Below, one piece after another: positions 1 through 10,600 of a stretch of 64,000 nt of DNA. The position numbers were made by a program, and so were the translations under genes. This DNA comes from Trichomonas vaginalis G3 (lineage: Eukaryota > Parabasalia > Trichomonadida > Trichomonadidae). The first letter of the stretch is position 1. Each line of letters begins with the position of its first letter. The notes below the pieces were generated by a model that was given only the letters and a program-made list of their open reading frames with translations, ran no database searches and was not told the DNA's origin. Location of the stretch: assembly GCF_026262505.1 (NCBI RefSeq), contig NC_067207.1, positions 9,578,082 through 9,642,081 on the forward strand. Direction: 5' to 3'.

Positions 1-1231
1 ATTGAAAGTCATGCCAGAAACTTTGAAGCACATGAACTACCAGCAATGTTAGATAAGAAAGCAGACAAGAACCATACACATAAATCCTTCACAACTGTTG
101 CTATAGAAAGTATTGAAGGAACGGTTGGCGGAACTGGTGGGGATGCATTATATTGTAAACCTCCTAACTTTCCACAAGGTTTAACATCGGATGACGACAT
201 AACGACGATGAGAAACATTAGATGTAAAGATGTTTATGTCATGAAGGATGAACATAATATTAAATTCACTGCTCAAGATTTATATGACAAGAAAGCAGAC
301 AAGAACCATACACATAAATCCTTCACTACTGTTAGAGCAGACGACATAATATTGAACTTTGACCTTGGTTCAAGTGCACCTTTAGAGAATCCAAGCACAA
401 GCGTAAAAGATACTCTTAACAATTTAGATAAGAGTTGCAGGAATACCGAAGATCATGCCAGAAACTTTGAAGCATATGAACTACCAGCAATGTTAGATAA
501 GAAAGCAGATAAAACTTATGTGGATGCAGAACTAACAAAGAAATTTTCGAAACCAGATACAATGACATTTACAACAGAAATTATAAATGGTGAACCAGCA
601 ACTCCATTTGAATTTGTTAGAGGTCTTCAACCAGATACTTTTGAATTTTTCTTGGATAATTCTATTGAACTAACATTACATTATAAAAGTGGAACAAATG
701 CAACATTTCATCCGGGAGATACATTCCAAATGGTATTTAATGACATAAGTTCTTTAGAATATGTTTATAGAGTTATGAGCATATATGATTTAATATATCC
801 TATAGGAGCTGTTTATACGTCTATGAATCCAATAAATCCAAACACTTTATTTGGTGGTAGATGGTATGAAATAGTTGACAGTTTTCCATTCTACACTAAT
901 ACGCAGTCAATGAAGATGGGAGGTTCAAAGAAAATAGGTATTGAAAACCTTCCTTCACATATGCATAGGTTCAGTGGAAGAACATCTGTGGAAGGAAACC
1001 ATTCACATTCAATAACAAAAAGAGGTTATATAAATCTTGCAGCGGGTTCGGATAGACAGGGAATGCAGATATGATATCACAACTGACCCCAAAGATGTTA
1101 GCACAGGTATTTTCTGTGGAACTGCAGGAAATCATACACATGTTGTAGCTGGTATTACAGACCCAGCAGGTAATGGAAAAGATTATATGCCTCCTTATAT
1201 AACAATGCACGCTTGGATACGAGTTGGTTAA
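1..1231 (+). pseudogene. Fibre-like protein of the Maverick, phage tail-collar type C-terminus
   Basis: The reading frame is already open at base 1, so the gene starts outside the window. The N-terminal part repeats a module with the core DKKADKNHTH followed by KSFTTV, a pattern typical of trimeric fibre shafts. The C-terminal part resembles phage tail or baseplate receptor-binding tips: YPIGAVY, then an FGGRWYEI block, then histidine-rich LPSHMH and HSHS stretches. In phages such histidines often bind metal at the trimer tip. The likely role is a virion surface fibre for attachment, which is inference. The gene appears broken near its end. Confidence 0.6.
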
Positions 1232-1247
1232 AATCTTTTTTACATAA

Positions 1248-2334
1248 ATGAGCTTGAAAGAAGTATTCGAACAACATCCATGGAGGTCATTTAAGAAGTT
1301 CAATGAAGCTGCAAAGAGTTGGGGATTTACTAACAGAGCTGAAGTGAAAAGGTTCTTTGACAAAAATGTTGTACATCAAACAAAAATAAATCCTTACGAC
1401 TACTTTTTACCAATTTACTCCAACACTCCTGACGCATACCAATTTGACACTCTCATTCAAAGCAGAAAAGGAGGACATAAACCATTCCTCATCTTCATAA
1501 ATGTTAACACTCGTAAAGCATATGCATATAATGAAAATAAAGGAACTCGTGAAGTGTTAAGAGTTTTACAAAAGTTTGTAGCAGAACATAGCCCAAGTAT
1601 TTTAACATCAGACCAAGACGGTGCATACCTCAGCAACGAAATCACAGAATTTCTCATTAAGCATAACATAACTCACTACACTACTGAAGACCATAACCAT
1701 AACATACTCGGCATCATAATAACCGCTTCATAAGGACTCTCAGAGATTTAAATCAAGAGCGAGACTTTACCGAAGAAACAATGAAACATTTTCTCGAAGT
1801 ATATAATTCCTCAACACATTCTACAACAGGACATACACCAAATTCAATGACACAACAACAAGAAGAAAAGTATATACAAAAGAAACGAAGCCAAACACAA
1901 AATATCAGAAATTCAACACAATTTACCTCATTCCTGGTACAAAAGTTCGTGTAGTTCTTGACGACAAACCATTGACAAAGAAACGTTTAAGGTTAAGTCG
2001 AAATTATTATATCGTAGATACTCGCACGCAAGGTAATGGATATCTTATAAAAGCTGCTGACGACTCCATAGCATTTTACCCTCGACATAAATTAGTCGAA
2101 AGTAGTAATGGCAAACTTGCTGAAACCATTGACGAAGCAAAGCGAGGAGTGGTTATTGAAATACTTGACTATAACACAAACGATGACACTTATAAAGTAA
2201 GATATGAAGGAGGCGTTGAAGATGTTATACCATCTAAGAACTTGAGAGAATCTAAACCAACTCATCTGGGACCATTAGAGCGGGAGTACTGGAAAGATAA
2301 AAACATGCCAGAAAGAATAAGAAAATTCTTCTAA
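1248..2334 (+). pseudogene. Maverick integrase region (rve family, chromo-like C-terminus), broken
   Basis: The central part carries the retroviral integrase core fold signature: an aspartate after the first strand (YQFDTLIQS), a second acidic site (SDQDGAYLS) and a helical segment typical of rve proteins of Polintons. The C-terminal part has a small beta-rich domain with VIEILDYNTNDDTYKVRYE, which resembles the chromo or Tudor-like tails of c-integrases. The enzyme would insert the element into host DNA. The gene is a fossil with a small number of breaks. The order fibre then integrase and the close spacing fit a Maverick. Confidence 0.75.
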
Positions 2335-2360
2335 ACTTTTTCGTTGGATGTAAATCAGAC

Positions 2361-2420
2361 AAAAATATAATTTAGGTGAAGAGGTGAGATTTCACCTGTT
2401 TTCTCACCTTTTTTCACCTC
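2361..2420. repeat. GGTGA-type intergenic repeat, copy 1
   Basis: An AT-rich lead-in (AAAAATATAATTTA) is followed by GGTGAAGAGGTGAGA and then runs of TCACC. The GGTGA and TCACC blocks can pair as a hairpin. It lies between the 3' ends of two convergent genes. Five more copies follow in the same element. Confidence 0.7.
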
Positions 2421-2908
2421 TTGAACTTTTTATAACATTCGGTCATAACTTCATCAATTTCATTTAAATCACGATTTAAAAACTCATTGACTTCATCTTC
2501 AACCGTGTCATCTTGTAATAAGAATATTTTCTTTAGTTTCATGTCAACATCCCGAACAGCACAAAGGATAAAATCATATTCATTTCTTCCGTTAAACATA
2601 CTTTTTCTTTCTCGTTCATCGTTAAATAAATTATTGAAAATATAAACAGCGGTGTAAAAGTTATGTACTGTGTTAAATGTTGAAGCTTCACCTATTTTAG
2701 ATTTTAGGATTCTTTTAGTAAGTAAATTGTTATCGTTCTTTCTCTTTTCCTTATCGTTCATGTCGAATCTGTCGAACCACATATCCTGTATTTCATCGAA
2801 TTTACGAACTATAGAATCCGTCATTTCCCTGGTTAATGAGGGGTAATCATTATTAATTTTTTCATATAATTTGTCCATATGATTTTCATCGACGTTTCCG
2901 GAAAGCAT
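2414..2908 (-). CDS. Maverick hypothetical protein, 164 residues
   Basis: A complete frame on the minus strand, rich in charged residues and probably mostly helical. I see no recognisable motif, signal peptide or membrane segment. The start codon is preceded by a GGTGA-type intergenic repeat, as with several other genes of this element. It is convergent with the integrase region. The function is unknown. Confidence 0.55.
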   Translation of the reverse strand: MLSGNVDENHMDKLYEKINNDYPSLTREMTDSIVRKFDEIQDMWFDRFDMNDKEKRKNDNNLLTKRILKSKIGEASTFNTVHNFYTAVYIFNNLFNDERERKSMFNGRNEYDFILCAVRDVDMKLKKIFLLQDDTVEDEVNEFLNRDLNEIDEVMTECYKKFKR

Positions 2909-2919
2909 TTAATTAAAGC

Positions 2920-2981
2920 AAAAATATATTATAGGTGAAGAGGTGAGATGTCACCCGTTTTCTCACCTGTTTTCTCACCCC
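2920..2981. repeat. GGTGA-type intergenic repeat, copy 2
   Basis: ATATATTATAGGTGAAGAGG, then GTGAGATGTCACCC and two TCTCACC blocks. It sits between two minus-strand genes, just upstream of the 164-residue gene and just past the stop of the next gene. Confidence 0.7.
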
Positions 2982-2987
2982 AGTTTT

Positions 2988-3953
2988 TCACAAGCGTTTT
3001 ACATGAATTGTACGATGTATATTTGAAATCCTAAACAATTTCGTAGCTTCTATTTCTTCTGTCAGTATGTCAAAAGTTTTAACAATGCCGAAAGTTTCTT
3101 TATATTTCTTCTTGACGTCAGATAGAAGGAAATCGTCAGCAGTTGGATAGTTTTTGTTCAGAAATGCTAACATGTCCATTTTATTTTCTGCTGGCTTTTC
3201 TGCTTCTTTCTTTAAGTCTGCATAGTCGTTTCGCATTCTTTCTATCTCTTTGACGGAGTAGTTATATTTCCTAATTGCTGCTTTACATTTAGAACATTGC
3301 GGATTCATTTTTGCGTTATATTCTGAAACCTTACCTGCTAAAACAACTAAGGCGTCAATGGTTTTCTTTAACTCAAAAGCAGTTGGTCTTATCTGTTCGT
3401 TCCATATTTTACCTCTTCTATCTTTATCTCTTATCTGCCATACACATTCAGCAACTAACGAAACAAAGTTATCGTAGGTCTTAAACTCCCCGGATTTATA
3501 TATGTCAGAAACATTCTTATATACCATGTCGCAATCTTTGTCCATAACCTTATGGTTGCAATGAAATCCTAGAAACTCATAGTTTACCTTTCGAATGAAC
3601 TTCTTTATTTCTACTGAGTCAGTTGGTTTCACTTCTATTTCATCGAATTCAGGAATAGTTAGTTTTTGATGCTGAATTTCAGGTAGTTTAGGTAAATGGT
3701 CAATAATGTCCTGCATTTCATAAAGATACTGTTCATTTGTTTCATCTTTCGCACTACAGTCTAAATTACTTGTTAAAAGTTCTTGCTTTATCTTCTGGAT
3801 TTTTGTTTCGAAAGTATATGAAGAAGGAATGAAGCTTTTCATCTCTACTAACATAGATGTTGGATTCATGACTAACGAGTTTGGTGAAGTTGTTGTGGAC
3901 AGAGTCCCGCCGTTCGCGGCTTGAATTGTTGTTGTGCCGATTGTTGAAATCAT
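2988..3953 (-). CDS. Maverick hypothetical protein, 321 residues
   Basis: A complete frame. The first 40 residues are rich in Ser, Thr and Asn. The rest is charged and helical, with a CSKC pair plus a cysteine nearby that could hold a metal (around residue 220). No family is recognised. It lies in the same direction as the 164-residue gene, about 80 bases apart, and may share a promoter region around 3,954-4,110. The gene looks whole. Confidence 0.55.
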   Translation of the reverse strand: MISTIGTTTIQAANGGTLSTTTSPNSLVMNPTSMLVEMKSFIPSSYTFETKIQKIKQELLTSNLDCSAKDETNEQYLYEMQDIIDHLPKLPEIQHQKLTIPEFDEIEVKPTDSVEIKKFIRKVNYEFLGFHCNHKVMDKDCDMVYKNVSDIYKSGEFKTYDNFVSLVAECVWQIRDKDRRGKIWNEQIRPTAFELKKTIDALVVLAGKVSEYNAKMNPQCSKCKAAIRKYNYSVKEIERMRNDYADLKKEAEKPAENKMDMLAFLNKNYPTADDFLLSDVKKKYKETFGIVKTFDILTEEIEATKLFRISNIHRTIHVKRL

Positions 3954-4035
3954 ATCTTTACATACAAAATAAAAAAATAAATAAAAATAAAACTAACGTT
4001 ATTTTTCTATCTTAAGGAAATTCATGAAAATTCAT

Positions 4036-4100
4036 GAGGGTGAGAAATTAGGTGAAAAAAGAGGTGACATCTCACCTCTTCACCTATAATATATTTTTGG
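4036..4100. repeat. GGTGA-type intergenic repeat, copy 3
   Basis: GAGGGTGAGAAATTAGGTGA, an AAAAAAGAGGTGACATC block and CTCACCTCTTCACC, then TATAATATATTTTTGG. Orientation is opposite to copies 1 and 2. It lies upstream of the 321-residue gene. Confidence 0.7.
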
Positions 4101-4111
4101 TCATTTACACT

Positions 4112-4257
4112 CATTTACGAAGAAGTTATGACAAAGCATTTACCGAAATTTGACAAGCATTTACGAAGAAGTTATGACAAAGCATTTACGAAGAAGTTAT
4201 GACAAAGCATTTACGAAGAAGTTATGACAAAGCATTTACGAAGAAGTTATGACAAAG
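4112..4257. repeat. 25-bp tandem repeat, about six units
   Basis: Units begin CATTTACGAAGAAG and end TTATGACAAAG. Starts fall at 4112, 4137 (a shortened variant), 4158, 4183, 4208 and 4233. It lies between two GGTGA-type repeats in a non-coding stretch. Slippage or unequal exchange is the likely origin. Confidence 0.9.
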
Positions 4258-4258
4258 T

Positions 4259-4325
4259 CACGAGGGTGAAAAAACAGGTGAGAAAACAGGTGACATCTCA
4301 CCTCTTCACCTAAATTATATTTTAG
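4259..4325. repeat. GGTGA-type intergenic repeat, copy 4
   Basis: GAGGGTGAAAAAACAGGTGA, then GAAAACAGGTGACATC and CTCACCTCTTCACC, then an AT-rich tail with ATATTTTAGG. Same orientation as copy 3. Confidence 0.7.
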
Positions 4326-4544
4326 GTCAAAGCTTCCACGAGAGAAAAGATTCCTCATTCGCTAAGGATTCCAAAAATGAAAAAATCATTGATTTCGGCT
4401 GAGAAAAAACAGCAAAACCCTTCTTCCACGGGAACAAAGAAATAAAGAAGAAATAAAGTAAATTTTTTATTTATTCCCGTGGAAGATAGAGCACTTTTAT
4501 GACACTTTTTATTCACGACAAACAAGACAAATAAAGAAAATAAG

Positions 4545-4630
4545 AAAATACGGCGCTGTCGCGGTTCGAACCACAGACCCTGACCCCTCCATAACACCAC
4601 CTTAGACCACTGTGCTACGTAGCCTGTCGA
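4545..4630 (-). ncRNA. tRNA-like sequence with A and B box, probably degenerate
   Basis: On the minus strand, TAGCACAGTGG matches the internal A box of RNA polymerase III genes. About 45 bases later, GGTTCGAACCG matches the B box except near its end. A short T run follows. The D and T arms are partly formed, but I cannot pair a convincing acceptor stem or assign an anticodon, so this is more likely a decayed or tRNA-like unit than a working tRNA. It lies inside the Maverick, between two minus-strand genes. Confidence 0.3.
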
Positions 4631-4665
4631 CATAAGATTTTATAAATTGCATATTTGACGTAAAT

Positions 4666-5040
4666 TTATTTCCATCTGGCTTCCCACTGCATAAGATATT
4701 CATACGTGTTTGTAAGACATTCATTAAACTTCTTTTCTATTGCATCTAATCTTGCGTTATTTTTTTCAATAACTTGTCTGTATTCTTCATCATCTCCAGC
4801 AGTGTTTGGGTCTTCACGTTTAAAATATTCATTGTTAACCAATTTTTTATCTACAAATTTTATTAGTGTTTGATTCACTTCGTTATGATAACGGTCATAT
4901 TCTTTCAATACGTAAGTGAAGACAAAATGCGTCGTACCTTCAATCTTAAAGCTTAAAGAACTTTCAACACAGTTTTGAGGGTCTGTCAGTGCGTCAATGA
5001 GATAGTATTCGAAGTCAGTCAATAATCTTTTTAAAGTCAT
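4666..5040 (-). CDS. Maverick hypothetical protein, 124 residues
   Basis: A complete, highly charged and probably helical small protein. No motif is recognised. It is divergent from the KilA-N gene, with about 100 AT-rich bases between the two start codons that presumably hold both promoters. The sequence CATACAGGATAAAA occurs beside both starts in opposite orientation, a possible shared promoter element. Confidence 0.5.
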   Translation of the reverse strand: MTLKRLLTDFEYYLIDALTDPQNCVESSLSFKIEGTTHFVFTYVLKEYDRYHNEVNQTLIKFVDKKLVNNEYFKREDPNTAGDDEEYRQVIEKNNARLDAIEKKFNECLTNTYEYLMQWEARWK

Positions 5041-5147
5041 TTCATACAGGATAAAATTTAATGTTGTGAAGAAATAGTGTTTATCTCAGAAAAAATAACG
5101 CTAATTTTATTTTTATTTATTTTTTTATCCTGTATGTAAGGACAGAT

Positions 5148-5813
5148 ATGTCAACATTAGAGAACACAACAACTGCTATCGTTCATGAAGTCATAAATGA
5201 AGAATACGAGTACATACAATATAACAAACAATTGAGACTCATTCGTTCTGTCAAAGACGACATGTACCAAATGCAAAGTATTTTGACGGCTTGTTTTGCT
5301 CCAGATACTAAGCTTCCTAAAGACTGGTTTAGGAACCAAAGCACCATAGAACTATTAAGTGAAGCACAGCGAGACGTACTTTTTTCTGAAAACAGTGAAG
5401 AACAGCGAGTAGGTAAAAAATCCCAGTCGCCAAAACTCTATGAAAACCGTGAAAAATTGCCAAACGGTTTGAGAGGATATTATGTTCATAGACTTTTAGT
5501 AAATGTTGTAGCAATGTGGGCTTCACCACGTTATGCTTGGTATGTTTGTAAACTTCTTGACGAAATTCACAGACAAGAACGTGGAGAGATGGAAAAGAAA
5601 CTTCAAGCAAAAGATGAAGTCATTGAATCCAAAGACAAAAGCATACAGAAAAGAATACCACGTTCAGTACCAAAAGGAAAGGAAAAGAGTTATAAGTATA
5701 TGATATATACTGAAGAGTTGGAGAAAGAAGAAGATAGAGATATGGTTATGTTGCATTTAGTCAGAAGAAACAACAAAAGCTTTTATTCTTATATACGAAA
5801 AAAAGAGATCTGA
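5148..5813 (+). CDS. KilA-N domain protein of the Maverick
   Basis: A protein of 221 residues. The region around residues 105-150 reads GLRGYYVHRLLVNVVAMWAS and then PRYAWYVCKLLDEI, the classic KilA-N core (G-YVH-L, A-W-SP-YA, V--LLDEI). Such domains bind DNA in large DNA viruses, phages and Polintons. The N-terminal 100 residues are helical without a known motif. The C-terminal third is charged and coiled-coil-like (EMEKKLQAKDEVIESKDKS) and ends in a basic tract. A nucleic-acid-binding or regulatory role is likely; the exact role is unknown. The gene looks whole. Confidence 0.75.
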   Translation: MSTLENTTTAIVHEVINEEYEYIQYNKQLRLIRSVKDDMYQMQSILTACFAPDTKLPKDWFRNQSTIELLSEAQRDVLFSENSEEQRVGKKSQSPKLYENREKLPNGLRGYYVHRLLVNVVAMWASPRYAWYVCKLLDEIHRQERGEMEKKLQAKDEVIESKDKSIQKRIPRSVPKGKEKSYKYMIYTEELEKEEDRDMVMLHLVRRNNKSFYSYIRKKEI

Positions 5814-5885
5814 CATTGTGTCAGATCTCAGTAAAAGTGACATTTACATGTCAAAAAAATAGAATGAGTTTAAGTAATTAAAATT

Positions 5886-6600
5886 GAGGGTGAGAGTAGT
5901 ATTGTATGAAATAATATCTCTCACCCTCCAATTCATCCTATGGCGCCGAAAAATTTTGGTGAAATGCGACCACATTTCACCAAAATTTCTCGGCGCATAT
6001 AGAGAACTAGAGCCTGTGAGGTACTGATACTATCCATTGTACCTCGCAGGCTCTAGTTCCAAGCCAAAATGGCTAAAAATTGCCCGCAATTGTTCACATT
6101 GCGGGCAATTTTTAGCCATTTTGGCTTGGAATTGGAGGGTGAGAGTAGTATTGTATGAAATAATATCTCTCACCCTCCAATTCATCCTATGGCGCCGAAA
6201 AATTTTGGTGAAATGCGACCACATTTCACCAAAATTTCTCGGCGCCATATAGAGAACTAGAGCCTGTGAGGTACTGATACTATCCATGTACCTCGCAGGC
6301 TCTAGTTCCAAGCCAAAATGGCTAAAAATTGCCCGCAATTGTTCACATTGCGGGCAATTTTTAGCCATTTTGGCTGGGAATTGGAGGGTGAGAGTAGTAT
6401 TGTATGAAATAATATCTCTCACCCTCCAATTCATCCTATGGCGCCGAAAAAATTTTGGTGAAATGCGACCACATTTCACCAAAATTTCTCGGCGCCATAT
6501 AGAGAACTAGAGCCTGTGAGGTACTGATACTATCCATGTACCTCGCAGGCTCTAGTTCCAAGCCAAAATGGCTAAAAATTGCCCGCAATTGTTCACATTC
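5886..6600. repeat. Tandem array of four-hairpin units (period 249 bp), about 2.9 copies
   Basis: Units start at 5886, 6135 and 6384. Each unit holds four separate hairpins in fixed order. A: GAGGGTGAGAG, then about 20 bases, then its complement. B: TGGCGCCGAAAAATTTTGG and on to GTGAAATG, with complement about 6 bases later. C: CTAGAGCCTGTGAGGTAC with near-complement after a 14-base loop. D: TTCCAAGCCAAAATGGCTAA and on to GCCCGCAAT with a perfect complement after TGTTCAC. The third unit stops within hairpin D. Open frames across it are by-products of the palindromes. It lies just past the KilA-N gene. Confidence 0.9.
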
Positions 6601-7016
6601 CCATCTTTTGTTGGTAAGACGAAGAATATGAAATAAATTATGAAGAAGATAATGATGAATAAAATATCACTTTTTATATTTTTGACACGTAAAGTTGTCA
6701 CTTTTCTGTCAAACCGTTTTTATCGTTTTCGTATATAACATTATGACCTTGCTAAGATTTACAAATCTGACAGAAACTGGTTCTATCGTGAAAACTTACC
6801 GATTTCAATGACACCGAATGAGCAAATAAAGGAAATTGTCAAAAATACTCTTCTCAAACACACTATGCATCATCAAGGTTGCACAATACTTACATTCAAA
6901 GAAGACTTAACATTACTGAAGGAAAAAATAACAGAATATTTCGATAACTTCAAAGAGGAAGAATGAAGTCACGACAACATTAACGAAGAAGTCACGACAA
7001 CATTAACGAAGAGAGA
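6601..7016 (+). other. Non-coding stretch with a coding-looking remnant
   Basis: About 6,746-6,966 is open on the plus strand without a clear start and reads like part of a charged protein (for example NWFYRENLPISMTPNEQ). It is probably the relic of a Maverick gene cut off by the hairpin array or by decay. Two copies of a GAAGTCACGACAACATTAAC unit follow at 6,965-7,012. The word TGTCACTTTT occurs at 6696-6705. Confidence 0.4.
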
Positions 7017-7071
7017 ATGAGGTAAAAAACAGGTGATATCTCACCTCTTCACCAAAAATATATTTTTGGTT
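7017..7071. repeat. GGTGA-type intergenic repeat, copy 5
   Basis: GAGGTAAAAAACAGGTGATA, then TCTCACCTCTTCACC and an ATATATTTTTGG tail. It abuts the 3' end of the next minus-strand gene. Confidence 0.65.
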
Positions 7072-7542
7072 AAATAGCTTCAGGGTCAATTTCTTCAACC
7101 ATTTCACTTCCTTCGTCAATGTCAATTGAAGCTTCTTCAACCTTTGGTAAGAACTTTTGTATAACATCTTTGTTCGTTATTGTCTTCAGAGATGAAGGAT
7201 AATATTTCACATTTGTTTCACCCTTCTTATATTCTTTCTGTTCGGAAAGATTCATAGCAATACTGAAGAAGTCAACGTTAGAGTTCTTTATGACAGTATA
7301 GTGTGTATCTTTGACATTCACGAAGAAACCCTTTTGTTTCAAAACTACTGCTAACTCTTGTGAAGTATAACGTTTGCGTCAATGACGATAGCTAATGGTC
7401 TGACATACTGACCAAACTTAGATTCTTTCACAAACTTCTTGTTAAAGATAACATTAACGTTTGAAGCATTATTGAACTCATTCTTGATGGCAGTAGCGAG
7501 AGCATTGTATGAAAAGAACTTGCAATCTTGCATGTGTTTCAT
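7070..7542 (-). pseudogene. Maverick hypothetical gene, probably broken
   Basis: Coding-looking sequence over the whole span on the minus strand, with about one break. The N-terminal part has a beta-rich feel (VNVIFNKKFV, LAIVIDANV). The C-terminal end is acidic. No family is recognised. The gene is divergent from the polymerase region, with about 90 very AT-rich bases between the starts. Confidence 0.45.
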
Positions 7543-7632
7543 TAAAATAAAAATATTAAATTATTTGAAAAATAACTTAAAAAAAATCTAATCTAATTTT
7601 TTTCAAAAAATATTTTTTATTTCCTACTAAAG

Positions 7633-10600
7633 ATGTATCGGAAGTTGTCTAAGTTAGAACACTCGGAAATAAAACAACTTCTTACAGAAGCTAATATAGA
7701 TGTTGCAAAGCATTACACAACAAACAAAAAAGCACTCGCTGACATCCTCAATGACTATAATGGTGCAATAAGTTATGATAGAATTCATGAGTTCATAAAG
7801 CCGCAACGCGGCGAGGACGAAGTCCATGCAAGAGCATTTCCTTTAAATGACATTGCTATTGACTTATATCATAGACGTTCAGTACCTCATGAAGTAAGAA
7901 GAGAAATGTTTGACATAACAAATGCAAACGTTGGTGAAACAAGAAGAGCTGTACCTCATGAAGTAAGAAGAGAGATGTTTGACATAACAAATGCAAACGT
8001 TGGTGAAACACGAAAGAGAGATGACACACTGAAACAACAGAGAAGAGAGATGTTTAAAAGTGCTATAGAACAAGTTCGCAAAGCTAACGATGTCATTCGT
8101 TCCATTGACGACAAACCAAAAGAAGGTGAGAGATGGTTAAAGAAAGATGAAGAGAATAGGAAGAGAAATGTGAAGTCAGGCAATAGACTCATTGACTTTA
8201 ACATCGAAGCTTTAGATGAACCAAACAGAGACTACTTACACAAACATTTTGGTAAGGTTTTCATGAGACTCTTAGAGAAAATTAAAATAAACTCCCAACA
8301 GAGATGGATGGTATGTTATAAACTTGGTGGAAAGTATGAATGTTCTACGTTAAACCTCAATAATATTGGAACATTACTACATCAGCTCTTGAAGGAGAAC
8401 TTTATATCAGAGATAGAAGCAAATGCCGCAGGTATTGTTGAAATGCACTATGACTTCTTCTTGACAAACATAAAGAATCTTACCGAAATAAAGATGTATG
8501 ATTTAACAGAATATGAAGGCTTAACGATGTCAGATGTAAAGAAAGGCAAACCAAAAAAGAGACCATATAGAGATGAAAGCACACTGACAAATGACCAGAA
8601 AGCCATTTTGGAAGCTCTTAAGCAAACAGGAAACCACACTTATAGAAAGCTTTTGGAAAGATAATGGTTGAAAAGAAGTTTTATAAGAAGAGAAGCGGTC
8701 AGTTCTGGAAGTATCTTTGCACATTACCTATAAATCTTGAACGCTACCAAATCTTCAATGAACTGAACAAAAGAACTGCAACACTTATGACAGAGGACAA
8801 TTGTTTCGTTTATGCTTGCATTCAGGCTGGAGTAAATGAAGAAACTATTGACCACATGAGAGAAGTCATTCGTGTTAGAGACTTTCCTCAAAGTAAAAGT
8901 ACAAGAAATTTCTGACGCAACAGGTATATCATTTAATGTTACCATGGTTATTTCAATGACTCAAGACATAATGAAATAAAGAGATATATACCAAAAGAAT
9001 GCGAAACTGTTAGAACTATTGACTTACTTCTTGTTGAAGACCACTACATGCTAAATGAAAGATTACCAATGACAACATACTTCATTCGAAACTATAAAGA
9101 AATTCTCAAAGCTTGTGGTGGAATGAACATTGAGAAACAGATGAAGATTTATACAAAGAGAGAAGATAAATATGTAGTTCGTTTATGATAGAACAAAACA
9201 CCGTTATGGATGTTATGAAAACATTGTGGGAGTGCAAATATTTCGAACCTATTTCTTATGGAGAACTTTTCACATATACTACTGACTTATATAAACAGAA
9301 CCTTGCACCATTTAAAGATTTGACATATGCTCCAAAGTATTGTGTACAACTGAAGAAGAAAGCAGAGTCAAAAGAAGTAAATAAAGCTAAATGTAAATTC
9401 ATACCTGAGCACGTTTTCTTTGCTGACTTTGAGTGTAGTACGGAGGCTTTCATAAAGCTTTTAACATCTGTTATGACAGTGAAGATGGTTCAGTTAGTGA
9501 AAGCATTTGGGTCAAAACTGTGCAACAGAATTTTTGGAAAGACTTCCTGACAAGAGTTTAATATATTTTCACAACCTCAGTTATGACATAAACTTCATCT
9601 TAAGACACATGACAGAAGTGAAAGGAACTCCCATCATTAAAGGTTCACGAACAATGCAAATAATGGCTTATATAAAGGACGGGCAATTATTAAAAGACTC
9701 TTACAGTGTTTAAATAAGAAGCTTAAACTATTTCCTGCTATGTTTAACTTACAAACAGGACCGAAAGAAGTATTTCCATATAACTACTACAGCAGTGTTT
9801 TGTTAGCAAATGACAACAGAACTGGTGTCATTTCTGAAGCATGTAAGTTTATCCATGATGCAGATACATTTATGAAGAACATAGATTCCATCAAAGGTTG
9901 CAGAATAGATGAAAACCACTTCGACTTAGAAAAATATAGCACGTTTTACTGCAAACAAGATGTAAGAATTTTAAGAGAAGGTTTTGTAAAGTTCCGCAAT
10001 GACTTATTGAAAGAGTTTGATTTAAACGTTTATGACTACGTTAGTATTTGTTCTATTGCTAACAAATTGTTTGAGAACAGAGTATACTTCCCGAATGGAA
10101 ATCTTTATGACCTCTCAAATAAACCAAGGAGAATTTATTTCGAGATGCATTCAAGGTGGAAGATGTATGTTGTCAGATAACATGAAACAAAAGAGCAAAA
10201 AGAAACTCATTGCTGACTTCGACACTGTTTCATTATATCCTTCAGCTATAGCAAGATTGTATACTTTAGAAGGAATTCCAAAAGTATTGAAGGATGAGAT
10301 GCTAAGCACAGAAGTATCTCATGAGACATTTATTCGATGATGACCAAAAGGAACCCATTGGTGAAAAGTTTATGTCTGGCTTCTTTGTTCTCATTAAGAT
10401 AACAGAGATTGGTATACCCAGACACTTTCATTTAATAGTTTGCGACCCTGAACTAAATAAATCAAGAACTTAACGTTCCAAGAAGTTCAAACACTTGCTG
10501 TCTCATGTATGTTGACCATATAACATTACAAGACCTCATAAAATATCAATGTGTCAAATGTGAAGTGTTGCAAGGATACTATTACGATGGAAACAGAGAT

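Noticed and set aside
6030-6510. Overlapping open frames on both strands in the hairpin array
   Set aside because: They are by-products of palindromic tandem units; forward and reverse translations mirror each other and repeat with the 249-base period.
5886-6600. CRISPR-like array
   Set aside because: No constant repeat with variable spacers; units are long, wholly repeated and palindromic, and the host is a eukaryote.
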